Shown here piece by piece: positions 1 through 11,105 of a stretch of DNA of 64,000 bases; position 1 is the stretch's first letter, and every line of letters starts with the position of its first letter. Source of the DNA: Allantophomopsis cytisporea (lineage: Eukaryota; Ascomycota; Leotiomycetes; Phacidiales; Phacidiaceae); contig CP103038.1 in NCBI GenBank assembly GCA_024752435.1, forward strand, positions 1 through 64,000, read 5' to 3'. The translations under genes and the position numbers were made by a program. The notes beneath the pieces were generated by a model that searched no databases, was not told where the DNA came from, and was given only the letters and a program-made list of their open reading frames with translations.

Positions 1-84
1 GAATAAAAAGTTAAGTTTTGTTCATAGAGTAGGACTTTCACCCACACAGCAATTTGATCTCAAACTGAGATATTAACACGCTCT

Positions 85-3000
85 ACTGTATTAAGTAATG
101 GTAACTCGAATGGGTTAATAGCTTCTATACCCATAGGTGGTCATTGTGCTCCTAATTCAACAGTAGGAGATAAAGCACTCGTTTTTTAAAGTAACATATT
201 GTTACTTCACTTATAAAGAAGCACAATATAAGTTTTTTAATTTTAATTTTATTCACTATTATGTTTAATATCTTGGTTGCTATACTCTGTTTTTATTCAT
301 TCCTCCTTTTAATTTTTTTATTATATCTAGCCCTTCTCTGGTTAAATGATCTTTATTTTTAATAAGCAGAGCCGCTTTTTTGAAATCCTCAAAATTCTTA
401 TATTTTATACCGTGTAATTTAAATTTATCAAAAAAGGGAATTACTTTATCATTAACATCTGTAAATTTTTCAACTACAAATTCACCATAACCAGATTTAG
501 GTATATATCTACCACAATTAAAAGTAGTAATGAAACTTCTTAGTAAAGATTCATCTCTAGTATGTTGAGTTAAAATAAATCTCAATCATACGGTTTCACC
601 TAATTTAGATCCTGTTGATTTTTTTAATGCTACAAAGAAACATCCTTCAGCATCAGTAAAACCAGCTAACCAGTGTAAATTTTGGATTTTACTCTCTGGA
701 ATTTCTGGTCTTAAAACAGGTTCTAGCTTAGGTAAAGCTAGATTTAAATTATTGGGTTGTTGACCATGGTTTAGTACAGCTCTAATGGACATAATTTTAT
801 TTACACCATCTAAAGTTAAATGTTTTCCTTCTTCTATTAATTTTACTACTTGTTTAAAAAGTAGAAAATCAGATAGCTTATTAGTTATTAAAGGGTATTT
901 ATCGAAATGGTTAGCAATAACTTTTAAGTCTTCAATAGCATACACTCTAAATTGTACAGATTCTGCTTCCAATTTAGAAATTTTACCTACCCCAAAGAAC
1001 AATTGAATTTGTTCTAATAAGGCAAGATCCTTTATATGTAGACCAATTTGAAAATGAGCTTTTACTCTATAACCTGTCTTATATTTAGAGTCTGGACTAA
1101 TACCAACATAAAAACATCCTTCTCCATCAGTAAAACCAGTAACATAATAAGGATTTAACTCATTAGTAGAACCAGAACTAAATTCGGAAGATGCTTCATC
1201 TTTTGTTATATTTTTGTCAGTAGAAGTAAAGGTAGAAAATAAAGATATTTGGGGTTTATTGTTTTTTTTTTTTTATAATAAAAAAAAAACATGTAAGCCT
1301 GGACTTGCCGTATATATTCAACAATTGTATTAACATAATTTACATAGTAAATAAAAACCAGGTTTCCCTGGCACTTAGAGTACACCTTACGGTATTTATT
1401 TAATACCGAGAAACCGTCTACTCGTTGCTCTTTTACAGATATGTAGCTATCTGATTTAGATCCGCGATTGCCCATTCCTTGATTTACACCAAGAATCTCT
1501 AATGATCTTACTATACCCTCTGCTATTAACGAGGCCACTTTAAAAGTTTCCTTAAAAAGCTTAGTTATTAGAGCTTTAGGGTGTCCCCGGAGTTTGGTTT
1601 CTGTCCACAATTTGCTTTGTTTATGGAAAAAGGCTCAGAATATTGCTAAGAAAAATAAAGCTTCACTTATTATAAACATGGCAACACCCATGTTTAATCC
1701 TCTTTGAACAGCCAAAGTATGATTACCTAAATATGTCTTTTTGATAACATTTCTAGTCCTTTTACTCGTCCTATAATCTATATAAGATAAACAGTGATAA
1801 GGACTAGGGAACCAATCTAGAAAAATAAACCAAAATTAAGGATAATTACCTTAATAATAAATTGAAAGGGATAATAATACAAACCAAATCTTAGCTAGTA
1901 TAAAGCTTAATTAAATACTAATTGTAAAAGTTATTAAGGTGGTCTCAATTATACTCTGTACGGCTATTATTCATAGATTGTTTAATAGCACGTATCTCAA
2001 GTATTTCTTCACTAGTTAACCGTTTACCTAGATAATTTAATCCTTTAAAAAAAGATAAATAATTAAGATGCTTACTAGACATTAAAGGATATTTAGTTAG
2101 ATAGGAAGTTATAATATAATGTTTTCTATCAGACTGGGCAAAAAAAACCAGTGTATTAGCTGGTTCCTTAAAAAGTGGAGATTTAGCTACTTTATGGTTT
2201 AAACTAACTTGAAAAATTCAGCTAATTTTGTCATAAAAGTAACATTAGACTCTTTACTTACTCTATTTAATTCACTTTGATTAACAGAGAATACACACTG
2301 TACTCTACCTCGGGTTTCAGAAATATCTGAACCATAGCAACCTGTTAATTTTATAGAGAAATGACCATCAGAGTCAATAAACCCAGCTAATCATGCATTA
2401 GTATCAAAACTACTAGTATCTAAAGGCAATTTAGATATATTAGTGTTTCGTCATTTATTAAGATTATCTATTGCTTTATATAATGCCTGGTATTTAGGGG
2501 TACGGAATTTACCATTAATAAGGTTAATTATCTGGATAATTGTATCAGGGTTAGTTATACAATATCTACATGCCCCTTTTTTTTCCACTAATATATATCC
2601 TGAATTAATAATTTCTTTCAATTTTTCATAAAGAGGCATTTCATTCTTATGAAAAGTAAAAACTATAATAGGAGCAATTGCTTCTCTTTTTCCTTGTCTA
2701 ACTATTATTGACCCGTCTCCTTCGATTAGGCCTGCTAAATAATATCCTAGTTGATTTGTTGTATTATTATGTAATTTTCTAACTATCATTTTAAACGAAC
2801 TATTATCCATCTTTGGTGAATAATAGTGAACCCCTAGTAGTGGGTTATTAGGTTTAAATTTATTTAAGTAGAACTCTTTCAATTTAGGTTTTTTCGTATA
2901 GTTACCTAAATATGTCTTTAAAGTTTAATGTATTACTACATTATTCGGACTATATCTTAATTAATAGGTTAAAAACATTTAATAACGTATTAATTCTCGG

Positions 3001-4353
3001 CGTATAGTCTCTGAAGATCCTACTAGGATAATTATACATCCGTTGGTTTCCTGCTGATTATCTTAAATAATGCCTCAGCTATGTAATGCAAGACATTAAG
3101 ATAAGAGTTTCCAGCATACAGTCAAGTTTTTGGAGGGCACATATTAGACATACTATTAGCTTACAGCGAAGTTATATAACAACTTTTTAAGATATTCTTT
3201 TACTGTTCATTTTGGATTTAATGTATCTTATTTTTTCTCTTCCTGTTTCTGTAAGGTGTTCTTTAGACAAAAACATTTTATATACAGTTTCTCAATCTAA
3301 ATAGTCACTGTGTTTAATACCTATCATATTGTAAGTACTGAAATAATTAACTACTATACTAAGTTTATTCAAAGATGTAACACTTACAGAGAATACTTCT
3401 TGTTCATTCTTAGTTATGTATTTTTTTAAGTCAACATTAAAAAATTTAGCTAAATCTTCCATTACAGGTAACATAGAAGATACCGTAGGTTTGTCGAATG
3501 CTCTTTGATCTAATCTAAAAACCAAACTAATATTTTCACTAACCGATCTCTTACGTGTATCTGATTTATCTTTAGATTCGATTATTTTTATATAGAAATT
3601 ACCATCAGCTTCTGTAAAACCAGCTAATCAACTATTTGATGATAAACTAGTTGTATCTAACGCACTAGGCCCTATAGATGTGTTATATTTATTATTCATA
3701 AATTCTATAAGTTTATTAAATGTAATATTTTTAGGAGTTCTAAGTTTACCATGAATTAATTCAATAATGGCATTAATACCTTTAACATCCCCTATTATAT
3801 ATCTTATAACACTATCATTTAATACTTGGAATCGTCCTACGCCATTTAATCTTGATCGTATGTAAGCATACAATGGCAAATTATTTATGTGTCCAGTAAA
3901 AACAATTCTAGGATTAAGTACTCTATTTAATGTACTGTTACCTAATGCTGGTATAGATATATAACCATCTCCTTCTAGTAATCCTGCTATATAATAACCA
4001 AATTCATCCGACTTTATACCACTGGATAAGTCAACTCTATTTTTTAAACTTTTACTAATTTCTTCTTTGCTTATTGCTTTCACTATTTTTAGTATTCTTT
4101 CACTGAATGACGTAAGTGTTATTGTATTTAATTTACCCTCACTTATAACATCACGTCATCAGAAAGACATTGAACCTATTACTGATACAAATGCTAACAT
4201 TAAGAAATTACCTGCATGAGGGAAACCGTGCATTGTTGATACCCCAGTTGTAGTTAAAAGTAATAATGAGGCACATGTATATATAGGTCAAGGTGATGGT
4301 GACACTAAATGGAAAGGGTGAGCTTGAAAATTACTTCTTATTACGTTTGTCAT
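85..4353 (-). CDS. cox3: Cytochrome c oxidase subunit 3, first copy, 3' exons cut off by the window edge
   Basis: Exons 1-3 of cox3 lie at 4135..4353, 1623..1736 and 85..179. The remaining two exons would lie to the left of the window. The complete gene is annotated in the second copy (42506-50558). Exon 1 encodes the N-terminus MTNVIRSNFQAHPFHLVSP and ends at the RDVISEG segment; exon 3 carries the ELGAQWPPMGIEAINPFELP segment. TGA codons stand for Trp (for example in SFWWRDV). The intron endonuclease frames are broken here by small indels relative to the second copy. Confidence 0.93.
280..1622 (-). CDS. LAGLIDADG endonuclease ORF of cox3 intron 2, first copy, frame interrupted
   Basis: Same ORF as 46478-47821, where it is open throughout and annotated fully. 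Here the poly-T/poly-A tract around 1261-1290 shifts the frame and splits the ORF. The two LAGLIDADG helices are visible as [11 protein letters not shown] (near 1130) and [11 protein letters not shown] (near 665). The 5' part is the intron core read in frame. The break is best taken as a sequencing indel, because the other copy is intact. Confidence 0.85.
1918..2915 (-). CDS. LAGLIDADG endonuclease ORF in the second half of composite cox3 intron 1, first copy
   Basis: Counterpart of 48117-49118. It is broken here by an A-run difference near 2213 and a 3-base difference near 2570. First motif YYLAGLIEGDGSI (near 2730), second LAGFIDSDGHFS (near 2375). It opens in frame with a partial duplicate of cox3 exon 2 (TYLGN) at 2900-2915; see the second copy for the structure. 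Confidence 0.82.
3187..4134 (-). CDS. LAGLIDADG endonuclease ORF in the first half of composite cox3 intron 1, first copy
   Basis: Counterpart of 49392-50339 and read straight on from cox3 exon 1. It has the motifs YYIAGLLEGDGYI (near 3970) and LAGFTEADGNFY (near 3615). The group IB-type core lies downstream at about 2935-3125, with the usual CAGCAGGAAACC element and the P7 strands. Confidence 0.87.
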
Positions 4354-4360
4354 TTTTTTT

Positions 4361-4679
4361 TATTTAAATTGCTTATTTAATTTAATAGTTGTAAAAGATA
4401 TGGTATAATACCTTTCCCTTTGCATGCTTTATGGCATATAATTTATATTTGATGGTTTATTTACCCTTCATTTAACTACCCAGTAACCTTATAATATGGA
4501 AAAGATGAGCTAAATAAAGCAAACCTATATATTTATCCCTATCTTTTCCCAGCTATGCTATTATTTTTATTATTTTGCCTTCCCTTGCAATTTATTTTGC
4601 TTTATTACATAAAAAAAGCAAAATAATAAAAACATAAAGAAGTGAAAAGAATAAAGAGGAATATAGTAAACCATGAGTA
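4361..4679. other. Spacer between cox3 start and trnV
   Basis: No coding signal. AT-rich, with a weak inverted repeat around 4570-4630 (ATTTTGC...GCAAAATAA). It presumably holds the 5' leader of cox3. The same stretch is 50566-50884 in the second copy. Confidence 0.5.
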
Positions 4680-4749
4680 AGGAATAGGTGATTTGAACAC
4701 CTAACCAACCGTGTGTAAAACGGTTGCTCTACCAATTGAGCTAATTCCT
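4680..4749 (-). tRNA. trnV: tRNA-Val (UAC)
   Basis: Folds as a cloverleaf on the minus strand: acceptor AGGAATT/TATTCCT, anticodon stem ACCGT/ACGGT around loop TTTACAC (anticodon UAC), T-loop TTCAAAT. The second copy is at 50885-50954. Confidence 0.92.
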
Positions 4750-4983
4750 TTTATAACTATAAAAATATTTATAATTATAATTAGATTTTTTTATTTAATC
4801 TTAGCCCATTTTTTTTATTTTTTATGACTACTACGTAGTCCTAACACGAAGTGTTAGATAAAAAAATAAAAAAAAAAAAAACACCCAGTAGCCTGTACAG
4901 GCTCCTGGGTGTGCGGAGCTCTTTTATGCTTATTAGAATAGGAAGAGTAAGGAACCCATCCTCACTACCATTTGTGTAAACCT

Positions 4984-5524
4984 TTATACTCTTCTACCTT
5001 TATTAGAAAAATCATATTTAGAGCTTGTGGCTCTTTTACCTGTATTAGAACTTTCAGCAACACTGTCGGATGATAATTTTTTAATGTTATCTTGTACAGC
5101 TTTAATATTATCCATATACCCTTCTCTAATGGCTTTTTCATCGTACTCACCTATTTGTTTCAATTCTTTAACAACATCTCTCTGTGTATCTGTTCACTCA
5201 CTTTCGGGAATATTAAGTGTATTTTTTGCCTCCAGATAAAGCTTAGCTTGGTTCTTGAAAATACTGGATGTTGTCACGAATCGCATCACTGGCATTATCT
5301 CCAGTACTATCTTGCATATACATTATTAAGTCATATTTCATAATACCAGGATTATATTTAAGGTAAAATAATGCAATAAGGTAAAGCAATACTAGTAAAA
5401 TAAAGTAATTTTCTTTAAGTAATAAGCATAGATTACCTGCCATATATATATTTTTATCTTTTTTTTCTAAGGTTCTTTTGTCCTTACGCTTAGGAGAGTA
5501 AGTGTGATAATTCCTGCATAGCAC
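4984..5524 (-). CDS. Unknown ORF behind nad6 (one membrane helix, hydrophilic tail), first copy, frameshifted
   Basis: Same ORF as 51189-51728, annotated there. In this copy one extra T near 5258 (GGTTCTTG against GGTCTTG) breaks the frame after the IQYFQ segment. The intact version in the other copy makes a sequencing indel the likely cause. A palindrome and a short hairpin (CACCCAGTAGCC...GGCTCCTGGGTG, about 4882-4912) lie just downstream and could be a transcript end. Confidence 0.6.
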
Positions 5525-5576
5525 ACCTTTAAATCCCTTATTTAAAGGATTATATCATATACTATTACCTTTAAAG

Positions 5577-6296
5577 TTAGTTTTTTGATATCTCTTTACC
5601 CTGCTTCGCTTTAATTACGATTACTATAACCCCAACCATGGCTAATAATAAAATTATACTAGTTATTATAAGTCATATACTATAACTACTATACATTATA
5701 TTACCTATAGTGCTGATATGAGTAGTTTCAGCTAGATTACCATCTCATATTTTACTTGTTACAAAAGATATCTCCCCTAAATCTAATTCTTGGTTTGACG
5801 TACTTATCGCGCTTAAGTTGAAAAATTTATTTAAGTAATCGCTGTAGTTATTGCTTGTAAAGTTCAAAATATCATTAAATGTATTATTTAAATCCACAGT
5901 GTAACTATTGAAAGCTGCAATACTGTAAGGTAATACTTGATATACTGGGTAATTGAACGCTATAGTAATAATAATGGCTAATGGTATACTATTACTAGTA
6001 TCACTTAATAACTCACTTATTCTAACATTTATTAACATTAAAATAAAAAGGAATAATATAGACACAGCCCCCACATAAACTAATAAATAAGATAAACCAA
6101 TAAAGTTTAAACCTAATAAAATAAGGTAGCTTGCTATACTTAAAAATAAACCAATTAAAAATAATACCGATACTACAGGATTTTTACTAATAATAACTAA
6201 TATTCCACATAAAATAGAGGCTAATGAAAAGAAGTCCAACACTTCAGCTCTATACCCATTGGTGAAAGTTTCACTTAAAACATGTATACTATTCAT
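5577..6296 (-). CDS. nad6: NADH dehydrogenase subunit 6
   Basis: Membrane subunit of complex I, 239 residues with TGA read as Trp. Start is the ATG giving MNSIHVLSETFTNGY, as in ascomycete nad6; upstream in-frame TTG codons would add a spacer-encoded extension. The conserved core is visible: EVLDFFSLASILCGIL, then ISKNPVVSVLFLIGLFLS, then GLSYLLVYVGAVSILFLF, all hydrophobic helices. A hydrophilic loop rich in Asn follows (residues about 125-175). A last helix (IWLIITSIILLLAMVGVIV) needs two TGA-Trp codons just before and within it. It stops with TAA 52 nt before the next ORF, so the two are probably co-transcribed. Confidence 0.96.
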
Positions 6297-6800
6297 TTGA
6301 TAATTATAAATTGTTACCTCATATTTCTTTGGTAGCGAAGCCAACTCCCCCCCTCTAAACTAGCAGTGGCGGAGCCATTCAAAAAAAAAAAATACCTTTT
6401 TTTTTATAACCCCCTCTCTTATCATCCTATGTATTCTCTTTTCCATTTTATTGTTTATTATAATTATTTTAATTCTTTTTTGCATTATTTTTTTTGATTT
6501 TTTTATTTTTATGCTTCTTCTAAAGAAGCATAAAATTAAATTTAAAAGGATACAAAAAAAAAAGAACCATAAAAACCAATAAGAGATCCGGAAAACATAG
6601 CAGAGCAAGGAATTAGGAAAGTAGTAAATTAAAAAATAACTGGCAAGCTATGCAATTTTTTTTTTATTTATAAATAAAAAAAAAAAGCAAGAAACATATA
6701 ATTATACTAGATCTTACTATAAATATCTTTAACCTTTGGTTGGGCTATGAGATAGATAGAAGAAGAGAATATAAGAGTTAATTATAAATTAATATATTAA

Positions 6801-6870
6801 GTGCGTACAAGATTTGAACATGTATTATTTGTGTCCGTAGCACAATACTTTACCAATTAAGCTAACGCAC
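6801..6870 (-). tRNA. trnR: tRNA-Arg (ACG)
   Basis: Minus-strand cloverleaf with acceptor GTGCGTT/TACGCAC and anticodon stem TTGTG/CACAA around loop CTACGGA (anticodon ACG). T-loop TTCAAAT. The second copy is at 53009-53078. Confidence 0.88.
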
Positions 6871-6997
6871 TTTATATATAAACTTTTATATCTAGCCTAC
6901 TCTTTACTGCGAAGCAGACTAAAGAGCAGGACTTATTACCAACCTACTTCCTATTAAAAGGATAAAAAAAAGAAAAAACTAAAAAAGAAATAAACTA

Positions 6998-7067
6998 GCC
7001 CTTAAGATGAATCGAACATCTATAAGAATATTAACAGTATTCGGCTCTACCGTTGAGCTATAAGAGC
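6998..7067 (-). tRNA. trnN: tRNA-Asn (GUU)
   Basis: Acceptor GCTCTTA/TTAAGGGC, anticodon stem GAATA/TATTC around CTGTTAA (anticodon GUU), T-loop TTCGATT. The second copy is at 53206-53275. Confidence 0.9.
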
Positions 7068-7142
7068 TCTGTACACTTTATATAACTATATATAAGGTAT
7101 ATATTCATTTACATTGTTTTTCTTATATAAAGATATAAGATT

Positions 7143-7226
7143 AGGAAACAAGAGATTCGAACTCTTAAAAGCGTATTGCTATTGAGTTTACAGCTCAACC
7201 CATCTTACCAATTATGGAAGTTTCCT
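7143..7226 (-). tRNA. trnY: tRNA-Tyr (GUA) with long variable arm
   Basis: Acceptor GGAAACT with pairing GTTTCC end, anticodon stem TTGAG/CTCAA around CTGTAAA (anticodon GUA). The 84-nt length leaves room for the extra arm usual in class II tRNAs such as Tyr. T-loop TTCGAAT. The second copy is at 53351-53434. Confidence 0.9.
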
Positions 7227-7520
7227 TTATTTACTATTTAGATAGTAGGTAATGAAAGAAAAAAAAGAAAAAAAGCAAAATAATAAAAAAAAAATTAGAT
7301 AAACACCAGACTACCAAAAAGAAAGTATGTATATGTATATACATACCGATTTTTGGTGGCCCCCCCCATTTAGACTTATTCTTGTTTTCACTGTAAATTA
7401 ATTTTTTATCATTTAAATCCAAATAAAATCATGGCACTGTTATCCCGACACTTTTATTTCTTACATTAAAAGATCCAAATTCGTTTTTAATGTTGTTGTT
7501 TGTTGTTGTTTGTTTCATTA

Positions 7521-7587
7521 GCCTATATCCGGATTCGAACCAGATTTAATGGATCTCTTTTAAAAGATCCCTGCCCTAAGCACAGAC
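7521..7587 (-). tRNA. tRNA-like element, identity unclear, possibly degenerate
   Basis: A good T-arm (TCTGG TTCGAAT CCGGA) and a pairable acceptor (GTCTGTG/TATAGGC) frame a 6-bp stem GGATCT/AGATCC. That stem closes an 8-nt loop TTTAAAAG, one base too long for a normal anticodon loop. The D-arm region is too short. Both copies (this and 53731-53797) agree, so it is not a random read error. It may be a decayed tRNA; a UAA (Leu) anticodon is possible but not secure. Confidence 0.35.
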
Positions 7588-7639
7588 TTAGATAAGACCC
7601 TGAAATTTCAGGTATCTTATCTTTTTTATTGTTAATGTT

Positions 7640-8074
7640 AATTAATCCCGTGCACGCTGTACAACATATTTTAGCATGCTAAATTCTAATAACTTAAAAT
7701 CTAGTTTAGCTAAGGATTGTATATACTAGTTTTTCAACCATATCATATACAATAATGTCTTATCTCTAAATTCTCAAAAAGAGGCTGATCGTACCTTAAG
7801 CTTGCGCCAAATACTATGCGATCGATGTACTTTTATCCTATTAATATACCAATAGGAACTTAGCTGCGCGATTGTCCATTTTCTTTCGAAATATTGTTTG
7901 ATTTTACCATACCACGAGTCATTACCTGTGCCATTTAAAAGTTACCTCTTAAACTTGGTTAAACAATCTTTAGGAGTTCCCCGCAATTTAGCATTTTTTC
8001 TTCTGGGGTCCTTGTGGGATATTCAATTACAATTTAATAAACCAGTACAAATAACAACAAAAAACTGGTTTAAA
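7640..8074 (-). other. Group I intron-like core just behind rns
   Basis: The minus strand carries group I core-like pieces in order: a P2-like hairpin (AATTTAAACCAG...CTGGTTTATTAAATT), then the segment TTGCGGGGAACTCCTAAAGA. Next come GACAATCGCGCAGCTAAG, and a P7-like pair ATCGATCGCA ... AAGGTACGATCAGCC. This resembles IC1-type introns common near the 3' end of small-subunit rRNA genes. I could not find a convincing 3' rRNA exon beyond it. It may therefore be an intron whose distal exon I fail to recognise, or a relic. An open plus-strand frame at 7898-8095 is only its complement. The second copy is 53850-54286. Confidence 0.5.
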
Positions 8075-9690
8075 TTGTACCCAAGAGATAGCTAGAGGTT
8101 CACTCTAACTGAAACAAAACAAATTCCTAGTTTATTTATTTCTACTACACGAACCATATTTCGACTTAGCTCCAATTAAAGTCACACATACGAAAACTCC
8201 CAAACTATAATCTGTAGATCTTTTTATCTACAATAAAAGATAATCGAGAGCCAAACTTATTGCACATACTTCTTTCGGCGCTTGACGAGTAGTTAGTACC
8301 CAGCTGAGATTAAATTCACCGTGATGTGGTGACTCACGATTACTAGTAATTCCTTATTCATGTAGTCGAGTTACAGACTACAATCCTTATTTTATCCTAC
8401 TTTTTGAGATTAGCTTAAATTCACATTTTGGCATCTCTTTGTATAGGAATATGTGGCACGTCTATAGCCCACAACATTCGGGCCATGATGATTTGTCTTT
8501 AGTCCCTGCTATCAAATACCTATGTGGCGGCGTTCTGCTTTATAATACAAATTTAAAAATAAAGCAAGGGTTTACGTTAATTTTATGGAACTAACCAAAA
8601 TCTCACGACATTAACTTAAGACAACCGTGCAACGCTTGTATTATTTTAATTATAAAATAATATACAAATTGTGGTAAGGTTTTTCGAGAGCTATCGAATT
8701 AAATAACATACTTCACTACTGGTTTCAGAAACGGTCTAATGATTTTAATTCCTGCGTTGCCGCATTACTCTTAAGGTGGAATGCTTACACTTTCATTTAC
8801 AGATTAAAAATTAATTTAATTCACTTACTGATTAAATTAACAATCTAATCCGTGGCATTCATAATTCTCTGCTTGGACTACTAGGGTATCTAATCCTTTT
8901 TGCGACCCAAGCCTTCGTCCCTCAACGTCAGTTTTTACATAGGAGGTTGCTTTCGCCGTTACCAGTCTTCACGGTATCAAAAAATATTATCTTTACTCCA
9001 TAAATACTCCCCTCCTCATATAAAACTCTAGTAAAACTGTACCCTGTTTTGGGCTAGTAATACCGTCTAGGTACCCTTTAAACCTAATGAAGATGAATAA
9101 CACTAGTCTTCTACGTATTACCGCGACTGCTGGCACGTAATTTGGTCAAGACATATAGATAGAAAATTGTCATTATCAGTATTCTATCTAGAACTTTATT
9201 CAGCTAAACTGATCTAGCTTTGTTTATTGGCCTCTTTACCCAGCATAGCTGGATAAGAAGGTCACAAAGCTATTTACATTCTCCCAAATTGCTGGTTCAG
9301 CCGTTAGGCTATTGACCAATATTCCTCACTGCTGTACTATACGTATTGGGGTTTTCTCAGACCCAATGTGGTTGATCGACCTCTCAGCCTCAACTACGGA
9401 GTTTTAAGCTAGTTAAGTCATTACCTTAACTACTACCTACCCGAGGTATTAATTGTCATCTAAAAGCGGAAGCTAGCTTCCTTTCATTATAAGGGATTTT
9501 CCTCCTTACTTAAAGGCAGCCAAAATACCATTTACTCACCTGTACACCACTTCTAATTAATCTTGGCAGATTTTTCCCTTACATAGCAAGGGAAAAACCA
9601 AGCCACTAAAACTTAGACGTTCGATTAGCATGTGTCAAGCATTTGGACAGCGTTCATTCAGAGCCATCATCAAACTCAAGTTAATTTTTT
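8075..9690 (-). rRNA. rns: Small subunit ribosomal RNA
   Basis: The 5' end reads GAGTTTGATGATGGCTCTGA (near 9680), then GAACGCTGTCCAAATGCTTG, the mitochondrial form of the bacterial 16S start. Other conserved blocks on the minus strand include the 530-loop analogue near 9115-9140 (TGCCAGCAGTCGCGGTAATA), GGATTAGATACCCTAGTAGTC near 8875-8895, and the 3' region GTACTAACTACTCGTCA near 8290. Ends are approximate to tens of bases. Hairpins of the kind scattered through this genome sit inside it: TTTTCCCTTAC...AAGGGAAAAA near 9573-9600 and CCAGC-ATA-GCTGG near 9240, presumably in variable regions. It lacks the large-subunit partner, which is not in this unit. Confidence 0.94.
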
Positions 9691-9794
9691 ATTCTAATGG
9701 TATTTTTTTTTTATACCATTACTAATTTATATTAAGTAATTTATTATTAATAAAAATATTAACTGCTAATTAATATTAACTACAATAGAACCAA

Positions 9795-9900
9795 AACTAC
9801 TTATTAAATTTCATCCTGCAAAGGCACCAGGGTAATCAGTTATACGAAAAAACCGAATTTTTTTAGGCATTCCTTGTAAATCAGATAAATGTGAGAAGAA
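9795..9900 (-). pseudogene. Fragment of the last cox1 exon
   Basis: The minus strand reads [32 protein letters not shown] (broken here in two: LQGMPKKIRFF and ITDYPGAFAGWNL). It matches the start of cox1 exon 11 ([20 protein letters not shown], 25480-25580), with a short insertion. It has lost the flanking coding sequence and stops being cox1-like about 20 bases before rns. The open frame extending to 9999 has no further similarity that I see. The second copy is 56008-56113. Confidence 0.85.
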
Positions 9901-9980
9901 AAGTGACATTTTATCTTCATAAACTGTTTTTTTTTTACAATGACCTATTACGTTGTAGCTCATCTCCACTACGTTTAAGT

Positions 9981-10045
9981 CTGGGTGCAGTATTTGCATT
10001 ATTTAGTGCATGATACATCTGAATACCTAATATTTTAGGGTGAGC
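9981..10045 (+). pseudogene. Fragment of cox1 exon 9 in opposite orientation
   Basis: The plus strand reads [20 protein letters not shown], matching the [20 protein letters not shown] part of cox1 exon 9 (28380-28445 on the minus strand). The similarity continues weakly into AYNKM and then decays. It lies head to head with the exon 11 fragment at 9795-9900, so two neighbouring cox1 pieces are here in inverted order. The second copy is 56194-56258. Confidence 0.85.
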
Positions 10046-10255
10046 TTATAACAAAATGCCGTCTAAAGTACATACATAATGCCAGGTAGAGTGCATACAA
10101 AATGTCATTATTAAATGCATCTTTTATATTTTTACCCTCTACCTTTGCCTATGCATTTAAGCTGGAGGCGCCTCCAGCTTAACAGAAAGATAATAAATTT
10201 TCAATAAATTTAAACCAAAAAAGGCATATTACCAAAAACCTTTATATTGATTATA

Positions 10256-10480
10256 TTAAGCTACATATAATAATAAAAAAGCCATCATTAAAGCAAATAA
10301 ACCTGTAGCCTCTGCAAAGGCAAAACCTAAGATTGCATAAGAGAATAGTTGACCTCTTAATGATGGGTTTCTAGATACTCCTAAAATTAATGCACCAAAC
10401 ACCACACCAATTCCTACACCTGCCCCAATTAATCCTGTTGTGGCTAATCCTGTACCAATTATTTTTGCTGCTTGTACCAT
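10256..10480 (-). CDS. atp9: ATP synthase subunit 9 (c-ring)
   Basis: 74 residues, the usual length, ATG to TAA. Two hydrophobic helices (about residues 10-35 and 50-72) flank the polar loop RNPSLRGQLF. The proton-binding acidic residue is present in the second helix (FAFAEATGLFALMMAF). This is the c subunit of the F0 rotor in the inner membrane. A truncated second copy lies antisense inside cox1 intron 6 (32340-32455). It sits between rns and a tRNA cluster; no ribosome-binding motif is visible, as usual here. Confidence 0.98.
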   Translation of the reverse strand: MVQAAKIIGTGLATTGLIGAGVGIGVVFGALILGVSRNPSLRGQLFSYAILGFAFAEATGLFALMMAFLLLYVA

Positions 10481-10630
10481 TTTACAAAAAAAAAAATCAT
10501 AATAATCGATTTTGTATTAAATTTAAATCTAATGAAGGCACAGACGGTGATTTTTCTCTTTAGCAAATAACTCCAGTAAATCACAGTTCATGCTTTTCAT
10601 TAAAGTAATATAGATATCTATATAACATTA

Positions 10631-10698
10631 CGGGCAGTCGAATTCGAATCGACAAACTTTATTTGGAAGACAAATGGTTTACCATTAACCTATGCCCG
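10631..10698 (-). tRNA. trnG: tRNA-Gly (UCC), copy A
   Basis: Acceptor CGGGCAT/CTGCCCG, anticodon stem TTTGT/ATAAA around CTTCCAA (anticodon UCC), T-loop TTCGAAT. An identical tRNA with about 25 matching flanking bases (ATATAGATATCTATATA) stands at 40580-40647, so the unit holds two trnG copies in direct orientation. The second-copy counterpart is 56843-56910. Confidence 0.92.
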
Positions 10699-11105
10699 TT
10701 CATTTAATTTAAAGGACCTGCATTGCAAGCCCAATGCTATAAACTATATCTATATAAAGCACAGTATATCTTTTAGATAAAAGATAGATATAATCCATAA
10801 TACTATTTATTATTGACAACAGGGAATGTATACCCAAGCCTCCACTTCGTCAAGTATAACCTTACCTTTGCTTGCTTTTTTTTTTTTTTTCGTGCCATTG
10901 CACGCACTTACTAGTACTCCCACTTACACCCTCTTCAAGTGAAGAGATGACGAATAAACGTACTCTTCATAAAGACAACCGATCTTATTTTTTATTTTAA
11001 AAAAGAAATAAAGGGATTGAATCATCCACTTTGTAATATTTAGTCCATGGTTTCGTTATATCATTTAAATTCAGTCTACCCGGGGGTGAGATAAACTGCA
11101 AATTT
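10699..11105. other. Spacer without a recognised gene
   Basis: Holds a poly-T run (10879-10892), an imperfect hairpin near 10925-10960 (CTCTTCAAGTGAAGAG) and AT-rich filler. A segment near 10995-11075 has a T-arm-like GGATGATTCAATCC on the minus strand, but I could not complete a tRNA. Confidence 0.4.

Noticed and set aside
5027..5343. Plus-strand frames opposite the ORF behind nad6
   Set aside because: Antisense of a minus-strand ORF that is intact in the second copy.
7898..8095. Plus-strand 65-codon open frame with ATG
   Set aside because: It is the complement of the group I-like core and rns end; no codon pattern of its own.
10990..11075. Possible extra tRNA (T-arm-like element)
   Set aside because: No acceptor or anticodon stem could be completed.
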